From: Mycobacterium sp.
GTDB lineage: Bacteria; Actinomycetota; Actinomycetes; Mycobacteriales; Mycobacteriaceae
Assembly (NCBI GenBank): GCA_025963385.1
Contig: JAOPUT010000338.1
Location: 1-48,160, forward strand
Direction: 5' to 3'
DNA: 48,160 bases
Below are positions 25,959-37,649 of the stretch, in pieces. Numbering within the stretch: position 1 is the first letter of the stretch; the number at the start of each line of letters is the position of its first letter. The position numbers were made by a program, and so were the translations under genes. The notes beneath the pieces are model-generated. The model searched no databases and was not told the origin of the DNA. It saw only the letters and a program-made list of their open reading frames with translations.

Positions 25959-26564
25959 CTATTCGTCGACCATCAGCTTCCCGGCCAGGCCGACGAGGGG
26001 TTGGTGCAGATCCAGCACCGCCTTCGGATCGTCGTCGAGCAGGGCGTTGGTCACCAGCGTCGAGATCGCGGCGACGACCGCCTGGCAGACGAAACGGTCC
26101 TGCTCCAACCTGGCGTCGAACACGGTGGCGACGGCGTCGACGAACTGCTGCTGCATCTCAAGTCGCTTGGCCACCGCCTCGGGCCCCGCCTCGTACACCC
26201 CGATCAAGTACAGCCGTGACAACGCAGGATCCCTCGCCATCACGGTGAGATAGGTACGCAGCAGCAGGGCGAACCGCTCCGTCGGAGTACTGGTCGCAGG
26301 TGTCTCGAAGATCGCCTTGAGGATCGCGCCCTGTCGACGTCCGTAGCCCGAGAGGAAGCAATCCTGTTTGGACCCGAACAGTTGATAGAAGGTCTGCCGC
26401 GAAACCCCGGCGCTCTGGATGATGTCGGCGACGCTGGTAGCGGTATAGCCCTTTGCTGACATCACAGCCTCCAGCGCCGCGAAGATTCGCTCGCGCTGAT
26501 GGGTCTGGACCTCGTCACGGCTTAGCTGGTGACGTCCGGGTCTGAGTCGCTTGCTGGTGCTCAT
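25959..26564 (-). CDS. TetR family regulator
   Basis: A 201-residue TetR-type repressor. The N-terminal helix-turn-helix is at about residues 41-69 (TATSVADIIQSAGVSRQTFY, then QLFGSKQDCF), and a helical ligand domain follows (TERFALLLRTYLTVMARDPA; SRLYLIGVYEAGPEAVAKR). The ligand is unknown. Its 3' end meets kdpE with a single base between stop codons. Whether it controls itself, the methyltransferase and hydrolase genes upstream on the same strand, or distant genes cannot be told. Confidence 0.85.
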   Translation of the reverse strand: MSTSKRLRPGRHQLSRDEVQTHQRERIFAALEAVMSAKGYTATSVADIIQSAGVSRQTFYQLFGSKQDCFLSGYGRRQGAILKAIFETPATSTPTERFALLLRTYLTVMARDPALSRLYLIGVYEAGPEAVAKRLEMQQQFVDAVATVFDARLEQDRFVCQAVVAAISTLVTNALLDDDPKAVLDLHQPLVGLAGKLMVDE

Positions 26565-26676
26565 CTGTCGGCCTGGGTTGGAGGCGAATGCAGGACAAGA
26601 TCAAATCAGTGTAGGCGGGACTGCAGTCCGCCACAGATTGCCATTCGTGAACAGTCGTGTCTATATTTGCTAAGCG

Positions 26677-26711
26677 CGGGCGGGTCCAGATGGGGGGACT
26701 GGATCCGCCCG
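26677..26711 (-). terminator. Strong hairpin downstream of the methyltransferase gene
   Basis: A 13-pair stem (CGGGCGGGTCCAG with CTGGATCCGCCCG, one G-U pair) and a nine-base loop. It lies about 30 bases past the stop of the minus-strand methyltransferase gene and before the TetR gene. There is no T-run, as is common in mycobacterial terminators. Confidence 0.6.
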
Positions 26712-26739
26712 GCTCGTGTCCGCCAGTGTGCGACCTTCG

Positions 26740-27573
26740 CTACTCCGCCGCCTTGACCGCCTGCAGGGTGTACGTCATCGGCAACCGTTCACTCCCCCCG
26801 GCCAGGACGAATTCGCCCTCGTGCTCTGGGCTCGCCACCATCGCCTCACCGAAGAAGTTCCACGCCAGCTCCCGGTGTTCCTCGAACCCGGTGATCGTCA
26901 TCCCGGCCTCGAGGAGTGCGGAGAAGAGCTCGCCGAGCCCGTGGTTGAAGCAGATCGACTCGGGGGACGCGACGGTGCCCGAGCCCGTGTAGCTGTCGTG
27001 CTCGACGAAGAGCGTGCCCGACGTCTCGAAGTAGGGGTACTCGATGACGAGCAGTCCGTCGGGCCGCGGATCGCTCATCGCCCACAGCACCGGGTGGCCC
27101 TCCCTGATGAAGAGCCGGCCGCCGGGCCGGAGCAGGTTCGCGACGATGTCCGCCCAGCGGCGGATATCGGGCAACCAGCACAGGGCGCCGATACCCGTGT
27201 AGACGACGTCGGCGCAGCCCGCACCGAGCGCCTCCACCGCGTCGTCCACGTCCGCCTCGACGAACGTGACGTCGGCGCCTGCGCGAGCGGCCAGGGACCG
27301 CCCCGCCTGCACCGCCGACGGCGAGAAGTCCAGCCCGGTGACCGATTTCGCGCCGAGACGTGCCAGCGACACCGTGTCGGTCCCGATGTGGCACTGCAGG
27401 TGGACGACGTCGAGCCCGTCGAGCCGCCCGAGGCGGGGCAGGTCGTAGCGCACCACCGCGGACAGGTGATTGGGGTCGTCGAATCCGGCGAGGTCGTAGC
27501 CGTCGGGGCCGGTGTGCATCGGCACCCGAGACTCCCAGTTCGCCAGGTTGCTGTTGCGCCAGTCGTCGGTCAT
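26740..27573 (-). CDS. Class I SAM-dependent methyltransferase
   Basis: A 277-residue soluble protein. The SAM-binding core is DVVHLQCHIGTDTVSLARLG (motif I), VTGLDFSPSAVQAGRSLAAR, VTFVEADVDDAVEALGAGCA and DVVYTGIGALCWLPDI, then LRPGGRLFIREGHPVLWAM. Motif I reads LQCHIGTDTL-like, a variant seen in a subgroup of actinobacterial methyltransferases. The C-terminal half (YTGSGTVASPESICFNHGLG; FEEHRELAWNFFGEAM) probably forms the substrate pocket. The substrate is not known. It lies 48 bases downstream of the epoxide-hydrolase-like gene in the same direction. Confidence 0.85.
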   Translation of the reverse strand: MTDDWRNSNLANWESRVPMHTGPDGYDLAGFDDPNHLSAVVRYDLPRLGRLDGLDVVHLQCHIGTDTVSLARLGAKSVTGLDFSPSAVQAGRSLAARAGADVTFVEADVDDAVEALGAGCADVVYTGIGALCWLPDIRRWADIVANLLRPGGRLFIREGHPVLWAMSDPRPDGLLVIEYPYFETSGTLFVEHDSYTGSGTVASPESICFNHGLGELFSALLEAGMTITGFEEHRELAWNFFGEAMVASPEHEGEFVLAGGSERLPMTYTLQAVKAAE

Positions 27574-27621
27574 GCCCCTACCCTCTCGCGTCTGCTCACG
27601 GAATGGTCGCGGGGAGGAGGA

Positions 27622-28497
27622 TCAGCCGGCGGTTTCCTCGGCCAGGGCGATCAGCTTGGCCCTCACCAGGTCTGGGCGCTCGTCGATGACGAAGTGCCCT
27701 GAGTCGACTGGGTCGAACGTGTAGTCGTCGGCCTTGGCCGTGGCCGGATCGGCCAGCGAGTGGTGCACGGCGAAGTCGGCCATACCGAACAGCGCGCGGA
27801 TGGGCACCGTCGCCCGGCGATCCTCGGGTTCCCTTGCCCCCGATGGCAACTCGCGTAGCAGGAAGGTGCGATAGGTATCCGTCGCCGACCGCGCCACCAC
27901 GGGATCGCGAAAGCGATCCGCATAGACGCGAGCCGACACGGCGTCCACCCGGTGCGCCTTGGGACCGAACGCGAAGATGACGCGCTCGAGGTAGGGCGTC
28001 CTCGTCTGCAGGAACATCCCGATCGATGCCACGAACGGCTGGTAGGCCAGGAACCGCCAGAAGTGCGGAAGGATCGTGCGGGGCGTCTGCCACGGGTGGG
28101 CCATGTTCATCACCAGATAACCGTCGAACCGCTCCGGCGCGGTCAGCAGCATCCGATACCCCACGAACCCGCCCCAGTCGTGTCCGACGAGCAACACCCG
28201 GTCCAGGGCGAGCGCGTCCATCAGCGCGAGCACGTCGGCGGCGACGTCGTCCTTGGCCCATTTGTGCGGCGCCGGGCCCGACCATCCGTAGCCAGGCAGG
28301 TCCGGCGCGATGATGCGCAGACCGGGGGGCGGGTCCGCCAGCAGATCCCGGTACACCCAGTGGTGCTGAGGCCATCCGTGCAGCGCAAGGACCGGCCTGC
28401 CGTCCTCCGGCCCCGACTCGGTGACGTGAAACCGCACCCCGCGAGCCTCGACGAAAGACCTTCGAACACCCTCGATCGGTGGCACAAGACTAGTCAT
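27622..28497 (-). CDS. Epoxide hydrolase-like alpha/beta hydrolase
   Basis: A 291-residue alpha/beta hydrolase. ALHGWPQHHWVYRDL (residues 38-52) carries the HGWP oxyanion motif. IIAPDLPGYGWS follows. The elbow VGHDWGGFVGYRML has Asp107 as the nucleophile, the pattern of epoxide hydrolases and fluoroacetate or haloalkane dehalogenases. The C-terminus DYTFDPVDSGHFVIDERPD provides the base His. Its reaction type is likely right but the substrate is unknown. It is divergent from the CoA synthetase gene, with 43 bases between starts. Confidence 0.85.
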   Translation of the reverse strand: MTSLVPPIEGVRRSFVEARGVRFHVTESGPEDGRPVLALHGWPQHHWVYRDLLADPPPGLRIIAPDLPGYGWSGPAPHKWAKDDVAADVLALMDALALDRVLLVGHDWGGFVGYRMLLTAPERFDGYLVMNMAHPWQTPRTILPHFWRFLAYQPFVASIGMFLQTRTPYLERVIFAFGPKAHRVDAVSARVYADRFRDPVVARSATDTYRTFLLRELPSGAREPEDRRATVPIRALFGMADFAVHHSLADPATAKADDYTFDPVDSGHFVIDERPDLVRAKLIALAEETAG

Positions 28498-28540
28498 AAG
28501 TCCAGGTTATGGGACCCCCGAAACCAGTACGCTGCCCGGT

Positions 28541-30412
<1,872 letters not shown>

Positions 30413-30518
30413 TACCTGGCCGAGACCTTTCGCGGAGCTGTTCCGCCTCAGCGTGATCGGAACTATTGTCGAATGGTCATATGTCGATAGACGACTGAGT
30501 CAGCAGAGGTGGACTGCC

Positions 30519-30623
30519 ATGCGAGTTCCAGACCAGAAGGCCGGCGGCTGTAACTGCCATTGCAACGCGTGCGATGGCGGGCACCATTGCGGAAACCCGC
30601 CCAACTGCAACGTGCGGCGCTGA
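30519..30623 (+). CDS. 34-residue Cys/His-rich peptide, possible metal binder
   Basis: A compact frame from ATG to TGA. The first ten residues are polar (MRVPDQKAGG). Cys residues fall at 11, 13, 15, 18, 24 and 30, and His at 14, 22 and 23, inside GGCNCHCNACDGGHHCG; the end is PPNCNVRR. The Cys-x-Cys-x-Cys-x-x-Cys pattern is what metallothionein-like or thiolate metal-binding peptides use. A GAGGTGG site precedes the ATG at the right distance. It is not the known mycobacterial MymT as I recall it. Its small size means usual gene callers may skip it. Confidence 0.6.
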   Translation: MRVPDQKAGGCNCHCNACDGGHHCGNPPNCNVRR

Positions 30624-30634
30624 GGCCTTAGCGC

Positions 30635-30928
30635 CTAACCGAGAGCGGAAAGCTCCGCTGCCGTCTCGGACTCGGTCCGCAACCAACTCGGGAACGGTAG
30701 CGGGGTCTCCTCGGAGCGCCTGCTGTCCGCGGTGAAGCACACCATGCTCGCCGCGAAGCTGACGAACGCGACCGCACCGAGAATGCCGCCCATCGCCACG
30801 CTGCCACTACCCAGTGCCACCACCGCGATCACGCCGGCGACGACCGCGCCCAGCAGCGTGATCAGTCCACTGGTCGCCAGGATCTCGGCGGTCGGGTCGT
30901 CGATGTCTCGGGTTCTCTGCTCGGCCAC
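30635..30928 (-). CDS. Small two-segment membrane protein, unknown
   Basis: A 97-residue protein. An acidic start (MAEQRTRDIDDPTAEILATS) is followed by two hydrophobic segments (LITLLGAVVAGVIAVVALG and GGILGAVAFVSFAASMVCF), then a charged tail (TADSRRSEETPLPF). It has the layout of a hairpin membrane protein. No family is recognised. It ends 11 bases from the Cys-rich peptide gene, which is convergent with it, and lies downstream of ppx on the same strand with a 67-base gap. Confidence 0.65.
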   Translation of the reverse strand: MAEQRTRDIDDPTAEILATSGLITLLGAVVAGVIAVVALGSGSVAMGGILGAVAFVSFAASMVCFTADSRRSEETPLPFPSWLRTESETAAELSALG

Positions 30929-30995
30929 GGACGGTTTTTACCCCACCCAATCGGCCACGAAACCTTTGCCAGGGATCTCGCGAACGAACCCGACG

Positions 30996-31937
30996 TCAGG
31001 CGATCGAAAGCGCGATGCCGTCGAGAATGTCGTGCTCACTGACCACCAGCTCACGGATTCCGGCGCGTTCGCCCAGTTCACGCGCTAGCTCCTCGACCAC
31101 GATGGCGCCGCCGCCGATGACGTCGACCCGGCCCTCGTGCATGGGCCCCAACGCCGCCCGCTGACGACGGGTCATCGCCAACAGCCCCTCGCAGACCTTC
31201 AGCAGATCGTCGAAGCCGACCCGCGACAGGTGGATGATCTCGGAGTCGTAGGTGGCCAGATTCATCGCCAGGGCCGACAGCGTGGTCATGGTGCCCGCGA
31301 CCCCCACCCACGTCCTCGCGTGCTCGACGGGCACGGCCGCGAAGGCCGCCGCGAGCCCCTCCCTGACGACCGCGCGCGCCTCCTCGATCTCGGCCGCGGT
31401 CGGCGGATCGGATTTCAGGCACCGCTCCGTGAGCCGCACGCACCCGATGTTCGCGGAGTAGCTTGCGTCCACCTCGGTGGTAGAGCCCAGGACCACCTCC
31501 GTCGACCCGCCGCCGAGATCGACGACGACGAATGGCGCTGCCTCAGAATCGAGTTCGCCGACGGCTCCGCGGAACGACAGCTCCGCCTCCTCGGTACCCG
31601 TGATGACCTCGGCGACCGCGCCGGGCACCGCGACCCCGAGGACGTCGGCCGTCATCGCGAAGAACTCGTCGCGGTTGGCCGCGTCGCGGGTCGCCGACGT
31701 CGCGACCATCCGGACCGTCGGGACCGAATACTCCAACAGCAGAGCGGCATAGTCCTCGAGGGCGGCCCGGGTGCGCGCCAAGGCGGCCTCTCCGAAACTC
31801 CCCGTCGCATCGACGCCTTCGCCGAGTCGCACGATGCGCATCTCGCGGTGCACGTCACGCAGCCGGCCGTCGGTCACGTCGGCGATCAGCAGCCGGAGGG
31901 AATTGGTACCGCAGTCGATGGCAGCCACCCGACTCAT
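30996..31937 (-). CDS. Ppx/GppA family phosphatase (Ppx2-like)
   Basis: A 313-residue member of the exopolyphosphatase/guanosine pentaphosphatase family, with the actin-like ATPase fold. IDCGTNSLRLLIADV is the phosphate-1 loop and FVVVDLGGGSTEVVLGS the second nucleotide loop; VIGGGAIVVEELA is near the end. It likely hydrolyses polyphosphate or (p)ppGpp-type nucleotides. By position after eno, ftsB and DUF501 it corresponds to mycobacterial ppx2. Its ATG overlaps the upstream stop as ATGA, so it is the last gene of the eno operon. Upstream in-frame codons belong to the neighbour. Confidence 0.9.
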   Translation of the reverse strand: MSRVAAIDCGTNSLRLLIADVTDGRLRDVHREMRIVRLGEGVDATGSFGEAALARTRAALEDYAALLLEYSVPTVRMVATSATRDAANRDEFFAMTADVLGVAVPGAVAEVITGTEEAELSFRGAVGELDSEAAPFVVVDLGGGSTEVVLGSTTEVDASYSANIGCVRLTERCLKSDPPTAAEIEEARAVVREGLAAAFAAVPVEHARTWVGVAGTMTTLSALAMNLATYDSEIIHLSRVGFDDLLKVCEGLLAMTRRQRAALGPMHEGRVDVIGGGAIVVEELARELGERAGIRELVVSEHDILDGIALSIA

Positions 31938-32428
31938 GCCGTCCACACCTTTCGATCGAGGAGTCCGGCCATCGCGGGCTCGGCGGCCAGTACGGCCAAG
32001 GCCTCGTCGCCGAACGGGTTCACGCCGGGACCCTTGGCCAGCGAGTGCGCGATGACGACGTGCAGGCACTTCACACGGTCGGGCATGCCGCCACCGGAGA
32101 ACGTGGTACCCAGCGGCTCGACGGCATCGCGCTCGGCGAGGAACGACTCGTGCGCGCGCCGGTAGGCGTCGGCCAGCTCCTGATCGTGTGCCAGTCGCTC
32201 GGTCATCTCGCGCATCAACCCCGACGATTCGAGGCGGCTGGCTGCCGCGGTGAGGGCGGGGTGCGTCAGGTAGTACAGCGTCGGAAAGGGTGTTCCGTCA
32301 GGCAGTTTCGGTGCGGTCTTCACGACGCCGGGTTGGCCGTTAGGACAGCGGTAGGCGATCTCGAGGACACCGCGCGGCTCACGGCCCAACTGGAGCGCGA
32401 CGGCGTCGAGATCGGATTGCTCAACCAC
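31934..32428 (-). CDS. DUF501 protein
   Basis: A 164-residue protein from GTG. Family features: VALQLGREPRGVLEIAYRCP, FPTLYYLTHPALTAAASRLE, AYRRAHESFLAERDAVEPLG and GGGMPDRVKCLHVVIAHSLA, the last with conserved Cys and His. DUF501 proteins occur next to ftsB/divIC and ppx in most actinobacteria, but their function is not established. The start overlaps the upstream septum gene by 8 bases, and its stop overlaps ppx. The upstream in-frame continuation codes for the neighbour's Pro-rich end. Confidence 0.9.
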   Translation of the reverse strand: MVEQSDLDAVALQLGREPRGVLEIAYRCPNGQPGVVKTAPKLPDGTPFPTLYYLTHPALTAAASRLESSGLMREMTERLAHDQELADAYRRAHESFLAERDAVEPLGTTFSGGGMPDRVKCLHVVIAHSLAKGPGVNPFGDEALAVLAAEPAMAGLLDRKVWTA

Positions 32429-33167
32429 CGGGCGGCGGCGGGACGGGAGCGGGTGGCGGCGGGGGCAGCTCGGGCGCCTGCGGGATCTGCGAAACCCCGT
32501 GTGGCGCATCGGCGATCGTGTGCCACAGCGAGGTGTACCACGGCTGGCCGCTCGGCGGTTTCGCCGGATCGGCGGCACCCGGAACGGCGTCCGGGGTCGC
32601 GGCGGCGCCCGGCGGCAGCTGCACCTGGTAGGGGATGTCGCCGGGCATCACGAAACCGAGACGCTCACGCGCCTGCGCCGCGATGTAGACGGGATCGGCC
32701 AACTTCACCTTCTGCTGCTGAAGATCAGCGATCTGCGAACGCAATTGGGCTTGCGCGTCGATCAGCTGCTTCATCTCGGTCCGCTGTCCGAAGTACGTCC
32801 GCACCGGGCCTGCGATGGTCAGCGTCAAGACGCACACCACGACCGCCAGGATCGCGGCACGCCGCGCCGCCGACCCCAACCGCTGCTCGGACTGCTGCTC
32901 GGCCGCCTCGGCGATCGCGCGGCGGATCGGCTCGATGACACCGGTGGGTTGGTCCCCGTCTCTGAGTTGGTCCCCGTGTCTGAGTTGGTCACCGTCTCTG
33001 GGTTGGTCGTCTTCCTCGACGTCCGGCACGGCCTCCGGCGCGGGCCGCGCCTCGATGATGCGCGGTTCCCGCCGGATCGGGGATGCCCCACGCGGGCGAC
33101 CGCCGCCCTTACCCGGTCGCGACGCCGGGGTGCGTCGCTTGGGGTCGGGCCGCTTCGCGTCGGGCAT
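32421..33167 (-). CDS. FtsB/DivIC-like septum protein
   Basis: A 248-residue bitopic membrane protein. It has a long basic and acidic cytoplasmic N-terminus with a (D/H)GDQ repeat. One transmembrane helix follows (AAILAVVVCVLTLTIAGPV, about residues 105-123). Next is a coiled coil (GQRTEMKQLIDAQAQLRSQI, then DLQQQKVKLADP) and a Pro-rich periplasmic tail. This is the FtsB/DivIC family, which joins FtsL and FtsQ to trigger septal wall synthesis. The ATG at 33167 lies 16 bases after the eno stop. It is the second gene of the eno operon. Confidence 0.85.
   Translation of the reverse strand: MPDAKRPDPKRRTPASRPGKGGGRPRGASPIRREPRIIEARPAPEAVPDVEEDDQPRDGDQLRHGDQLRDGDQPTGVIEPIRRAIAEAAEQQSEQRLGSAARRAAILAVVVCVLTLTIAGPVRTYFGQRTEMKQLIDAQAQLRSQIADLQQQKVKLADPVYIAAQARERLGFVMPGDIPYQVQLPPGAAATPDAVPGAADPAKPPSGQPWYTSLWHTIADAPHGVSQIPQAPELPPPPPAPVPPPPGG
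32948..33008 (-). repeat. 18-base tandem repeat inside the FtsB-like gene
   Basis: Three full 18-base units (GTTGGTCCCCGTCTCTGA type on the plus strand, starting at 32948, 32966 and 32984) and a partial fourth. Each unit codes for six residues in frame, giving the repeated (D/H)GDQ motif in the cytoplasmic N-terminus. Copies differ at one or two bases. Confidence 0.9.
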
Positions 33168-33183
33168 GAATCGAGTATCGCAG

Positions 33184-34587
<1,404 letters not shown>

Positions 34588-34592
<5 letters not shown>

Positions 34593-35319
34593 GGGAGTGG
34601 CCCTCGGCGTAGGCGGTCGCCCAGTCGCGCACCGTGCGGGCGTACTGGTCTGACAGGTTGTAGGCCCGCAGGGCGTCCATCCAGCCTCGCGGTTTGGCCA
34701 GGTCCTTGCCGCGCCAGCACAGGTAGCCCGCCGCGGAGAGGGCTGCGTCGTCGATGTTGTCGGGACTGACCTTGCCGTCGTTGTTGGCGTCGACGCCGTA
34801 CAGCTTCCAGGTCTCCGGGATGAACTGCATGGGTCCCATCGCCCTGTCGAACAGCGGGTCCCCGTCCAGCACGCCGCGGTCGGTGTCCGGGATCGCCAAG
34901 TTGCCCATCGAGCCGTCGAGCATGACGCCGCGGATCGGCGGCGTCACGTCCCCATTGGGCGCGATCGTGGCGCCGCGGTAGGTGCCGTGGTGGCTCTCGA
35001 CCATCCCGATGCCCGCGAGCGTCGTCCACGCCAGATGGCACTTCGGGTTCTCCACCTCGGCAACCCGCGCCGCGTACGCGTACGCCTCCAACGCCGTCGC
35101 CGGGATGCCAACGGCTGCCGAACGTTCGGCAGCCCAGGCGCGCAACTGGTCCGCAGGTCTGCCCTTGGCGTGAGTGTCGACCTGCGGCACCGGATCACCG
35201 GGTGGCGGCGGCACGCCCTCGGGAATCGGGATGCCCGCCTGCCAGGAGCACGAGGAGGCCATCAGCAGGACCGTGGCGACGACGACCGCGACGGCCCGCA
35301 GCCAACGCACTGGCGACAC
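34588..35319 (-). CDS. lpqU: LpqU-like lipoprotein, lytic transglycosylase
   Basis: A 243-residue lipoprotein. From GTG, VSPVRWLRAVAVVVATVLLM leads to ASSC, with Cys24 as the lipid site. The mature part has a soluble lytic transglycosylase-like fold (LAGIGMVESHHGTYRGATIA with the catalytic Glu, and RAMGPMQFIPETWKLYGVD), then NDGKVSPDNIDDAALSAAGY, typical of mycobacterial LpqU. It should cut peptidoglycan outside the membrane. The GTG was chosen so the signal peptide begins normally; the frame stays open further upstream. Confidence 0.88.
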
Positions 35320-35447
35320 CGGACTCCCTTGACCAACTCGGACTCTGCGACGCGAGGAGCAAGAATCCTTTCTGCCATCGTCCCATGGGTTCCATTCGGA
35401 ACCTCGCCACCGCATGGCGAGGCGTACCGTTCCCGTACCCACCTTGC

Positions 35448-35466
35448 TAAGGTGAGCCACACCTAT
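35448..35466 (+). promoter_or_regulatory. IdeR/DtxR-like iron box upstream of efeU
   Basis: TAAGGTGAGCCACACCTAT matches 14 of 19 positions of the iron box TTAGGTTAGSCTAACCTAA as I know it, and is a near-palindrome (AGGTG...CACCT). It lies about 50 bases before the efeU start. A partial second match (TAGGCAATGCTAGGTAAA) follows within 25 bases. This fits iron-dependent repression by IdeR. Confidence 0.6.
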
Positions 35467-35514
35467 CCATGGGTAGGCAATGCTAGGTAAACCATTCGTA
35501 GCAAGGACACGAGC

Positions 35515-36474
35515 ATGACCGCGGTCGGGGACGTTGCAGTGTCGGTTCTGGCTGCGGGTCCCAGCGTCTCGTCCCAGCTCTTCGGCAGCGCCCTGATCGG
35601 TGTGCGCGAGGGCCTCGAAGCCGCCATCGTCGTCACCATCCTGGTGGCGTTCCTGGTGAAGTCCGAGCGCCGCGACGCCCTCAAGTGGGTGTGGCTCGGC
35701 GTCGGCGGAGCGGTCGTCATGACCATCGCGGTGTTCCTGGCGATCCAGTTCGGCGAGAACACCATCTCCGGTTTGGGCGCCGAAGCCATCGCAGGTGTCG
35801 CATCGCTGGTGGCCGTCGTCATCGTCACCACGATGATCATCTGGATGAAGAGGGCCTCGGCCAGCATGTCGGGGCAGTTGCGCGGCGACATGTCCAAGGC
35901 GCTCGAAGCCGGGGCGTTCGCCGTGCTGTCACTGTCGTTCCTGGCCGTCGGCCGCGAAGGCGTCGAAACGGCGCTGTTCATGGTCGGCTTCGCCGACGCC
36001 AAGACCTTCTGGCCGCTGACGGGCCTCATCGTCGGCGTCCTCATCGCGGTGGCCATCGCCTTCGGGATGTACCGAGGTGCGCTGCGCATCAACCTCGCGA
36101 AGTTCTTCTCCTACACGGGCGCGTTCCTGATCGTGGTCGCCGCGGGCATCCTGAGCTACGGCATCGGCGCGCTGCAGACCGTGGGCTGGCTGCCCGGCCT
36201 GTCCAGCCGGGCGTTCGACATCAGCTCCTGGTTCGACTGGTCGGCGTGGTACGGCCAGGTCATCCAGGGCGTCTTCAACGTGACGCCGACGCCGACCTGG
36301 CTGCAGTTCCTCGGGTGGGCGCTGTACGTCGTCGTGGTCCTCCTCGTCTTCCTGCGCCCCACGAAGGCGCCCGCGAAGCCGGCGGACACCGCGCCGCCGG
36401 GCACTCCCCCGGCCAGCTCCAACCTCGTGCCACAAACGGAGCCCTCCACCACATCCGAAAGGTCGACCACGTGA
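35515..36474 (+). CDS. efeU: EfeU, iron permease
   Basis: A 319-residue membrane protein of the FTR1/EfeU iron permease family, importing ferrous iron across the inner membrane. Two REGxE metal motifs are present: REGLE at 31-35 and REGVE at 147-151, each in a hydrophobic helix. About seven helices follow the family layout. The C-terminal 35 residues are Pro-, Ala- and Thr-rich and probably unstructured. Its TGA shares bases with the efeO GTG. The IdeR-like box upstream suggests induction when iron is low. Confidence 0.93.
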   Translation: MTAVGDVAVSVLAAGPSVSSQLFGSALIGVREGLEAAIVVTILVAFLVKSERRDALKWVWLGVGGAVVMTIAVFLAIQFGENTISGLGAEAIAGVASLVAVVIVTTMIIWMKRASASMSGQLRGDMSKALEAGAFAVLSLSFLAVGREGVETALFMVGFADAKTFWPLTGLIVGVLIAVAIAFGMYRGALRINLAKFFSYTGAFLIVVAAGILSYGIGALQTVGWLPGLSSRAFDISSWFDWSAWYGQVIQGVFNVTPTPTWLQFLGWALYVVVVLLVFLRPTKAPAKPADTAPPGTPPASSNLVPQTEPSTTSERSTT

Positions 36475-37649
36475 TCCTGTCTCCCCTTGCAGCGAGGGCC
36501 GGCGTCGCCGCCGCGGCAGCCCTGCTGACCGGCGTCTCCCTCGTCGGCTGCGAGGCCAAGCAAGCCCAGGCCCCCGCGGGAGGCGGTGACGGCGCCGCCG
36601 CGCCCGCCGACATCACGGTGAACGCGTCCGACACCGCATGCGAACTGTCCGGCACCACCGCCGTCACCGGACCCAGCACCTTCGTCGTCACCAACAACGG
36701 CACCAAGGTCACCGAGTTCTACGTCTACGGCGAGGGCGACCGGGTGATGGGCGAGGTCGAGAACGTCTCCCCCGGCCTCGAGCGCAAGCTCATCGTCCAG
36801 CTCACCGAGCCAGGCAAGTACCAGACCGCCTGCAAGCCGGGCATGATCGGCGACGGCCTGCGCGGCGACTTCACCGTCACCGGCGACGCCGTCCAGATCG
36901 ACACCGAGGGCAAGTTCAAGGACGCCGCCGACAACTACAAGCGCTACGTCAACAGCCAGACCGACGCGCTCATCGGCGCGACCGGCGTGTTCGTCGACGC
37001 GGTCAAGAAGGGCGACGTCGCGGCGGCCAAGAAGCAGTTCCCCATCGCGCGCACGTACTACGAACGCATCGAGCCCGTCGCCGAGTCCTTCCCCGACGAC
37101 CTCGACCCGCGCATCGACCTCCGCGAGGCCGACCTGGAGCCCGGCCAGAAGTGGACCGGTTTCCACGCGCTGGAGAAGCAGCTGTGGGTGACGGGCCTGC
37201 AGCCCGACGCCAACGCACTCGCCGACCAGCTCAACGCCGACGTCAAGGAACTCAATGACGGCGTGAAGGCACCCGACTGGACCATCGACTCCACCCAGAT
37301 CGCCGGTGGCGCACAGGGTCTGCTCGACGAGATCGCGGCCAGCAAGATCAGCGGCGAAGAGGACATCTTCAGCCACACCGACCTGTGGGATTTCGAAGCC
37401 AACGTCCAGGGCTCCCAGACGGCGGTGTCGTCGGTGCGGCCGATCCTCGACGAGCGCAACCCCGACCTCGGAAAGCGTGTCGACCAGCGCTTCGCCGAGG
37501 TGGAGGCACTCCTTCAGAAGTACCGCCAGGGTGACGGTTTCGTCTTGTACGACACCGTGACCGAACCGCAGCGCCAAGAGCTGTCGCGAGCGATCGACGC
37601 GCTGTCCAAGGAGGTCAGCCAGGTGCAGGGTGTCATCGCGGGTCAATAG
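36471..37649 (+). CDS. efeO: EfeO, periplasmic iron-uptake lipoprotein
   Basis: A 392-residue lipoprotein. The signal VILSPLAARAGVAAAAALLT continues GVSLVGC with Cys27 lipidated. Residues about 45-140 are a cupredoxin-like domain (DITVNASDTACELSGTTAV; STFVVTNNGTKVTEFYVYGE). Residues about 150-385 form a helical M75/imelysin domain with HALE (His232, Glu235) in WTGFHALEKQLW, a metal-site motif. It delivers iron to EfeU. GTG overlaps the efeU stop. The stop sits in the first of three repeats leading to efeB. Confidence 0.93.
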   Translation: MILSPLAARAGVAAAAALLTGVSLVGCEAKQAQAPAGGGDGAAAPADITVNASDTACELSGTTAVTGPSTFVVTNNGTKVTEFYVYGEGDRVMGEVENVSPGLERKLIVQLTEPGKYQTACKPGMIGDGLRGDFTVTGDAVQIDTEGKFKDAADNYKRYVNSQTDALIGATGVFVDAVKKGDVAAAKKQFPIARTYYERIEPVAESFPDDLDPRIDLREADLEPGQKWTGFHALEKQLWVTGLQPDANALADQLNADVKELNDGVKAPDWTIDSTQIAGGAQGLLDEIAASKISGEEDIFSHTDLWDFEANVQGSQTAVSSVRPILDERNPDLGKRVDQRFAEVEALLQKYRQGDGFVLYDTVTEPQRQELSRAIDALSKEVSQVQGVIAGQ

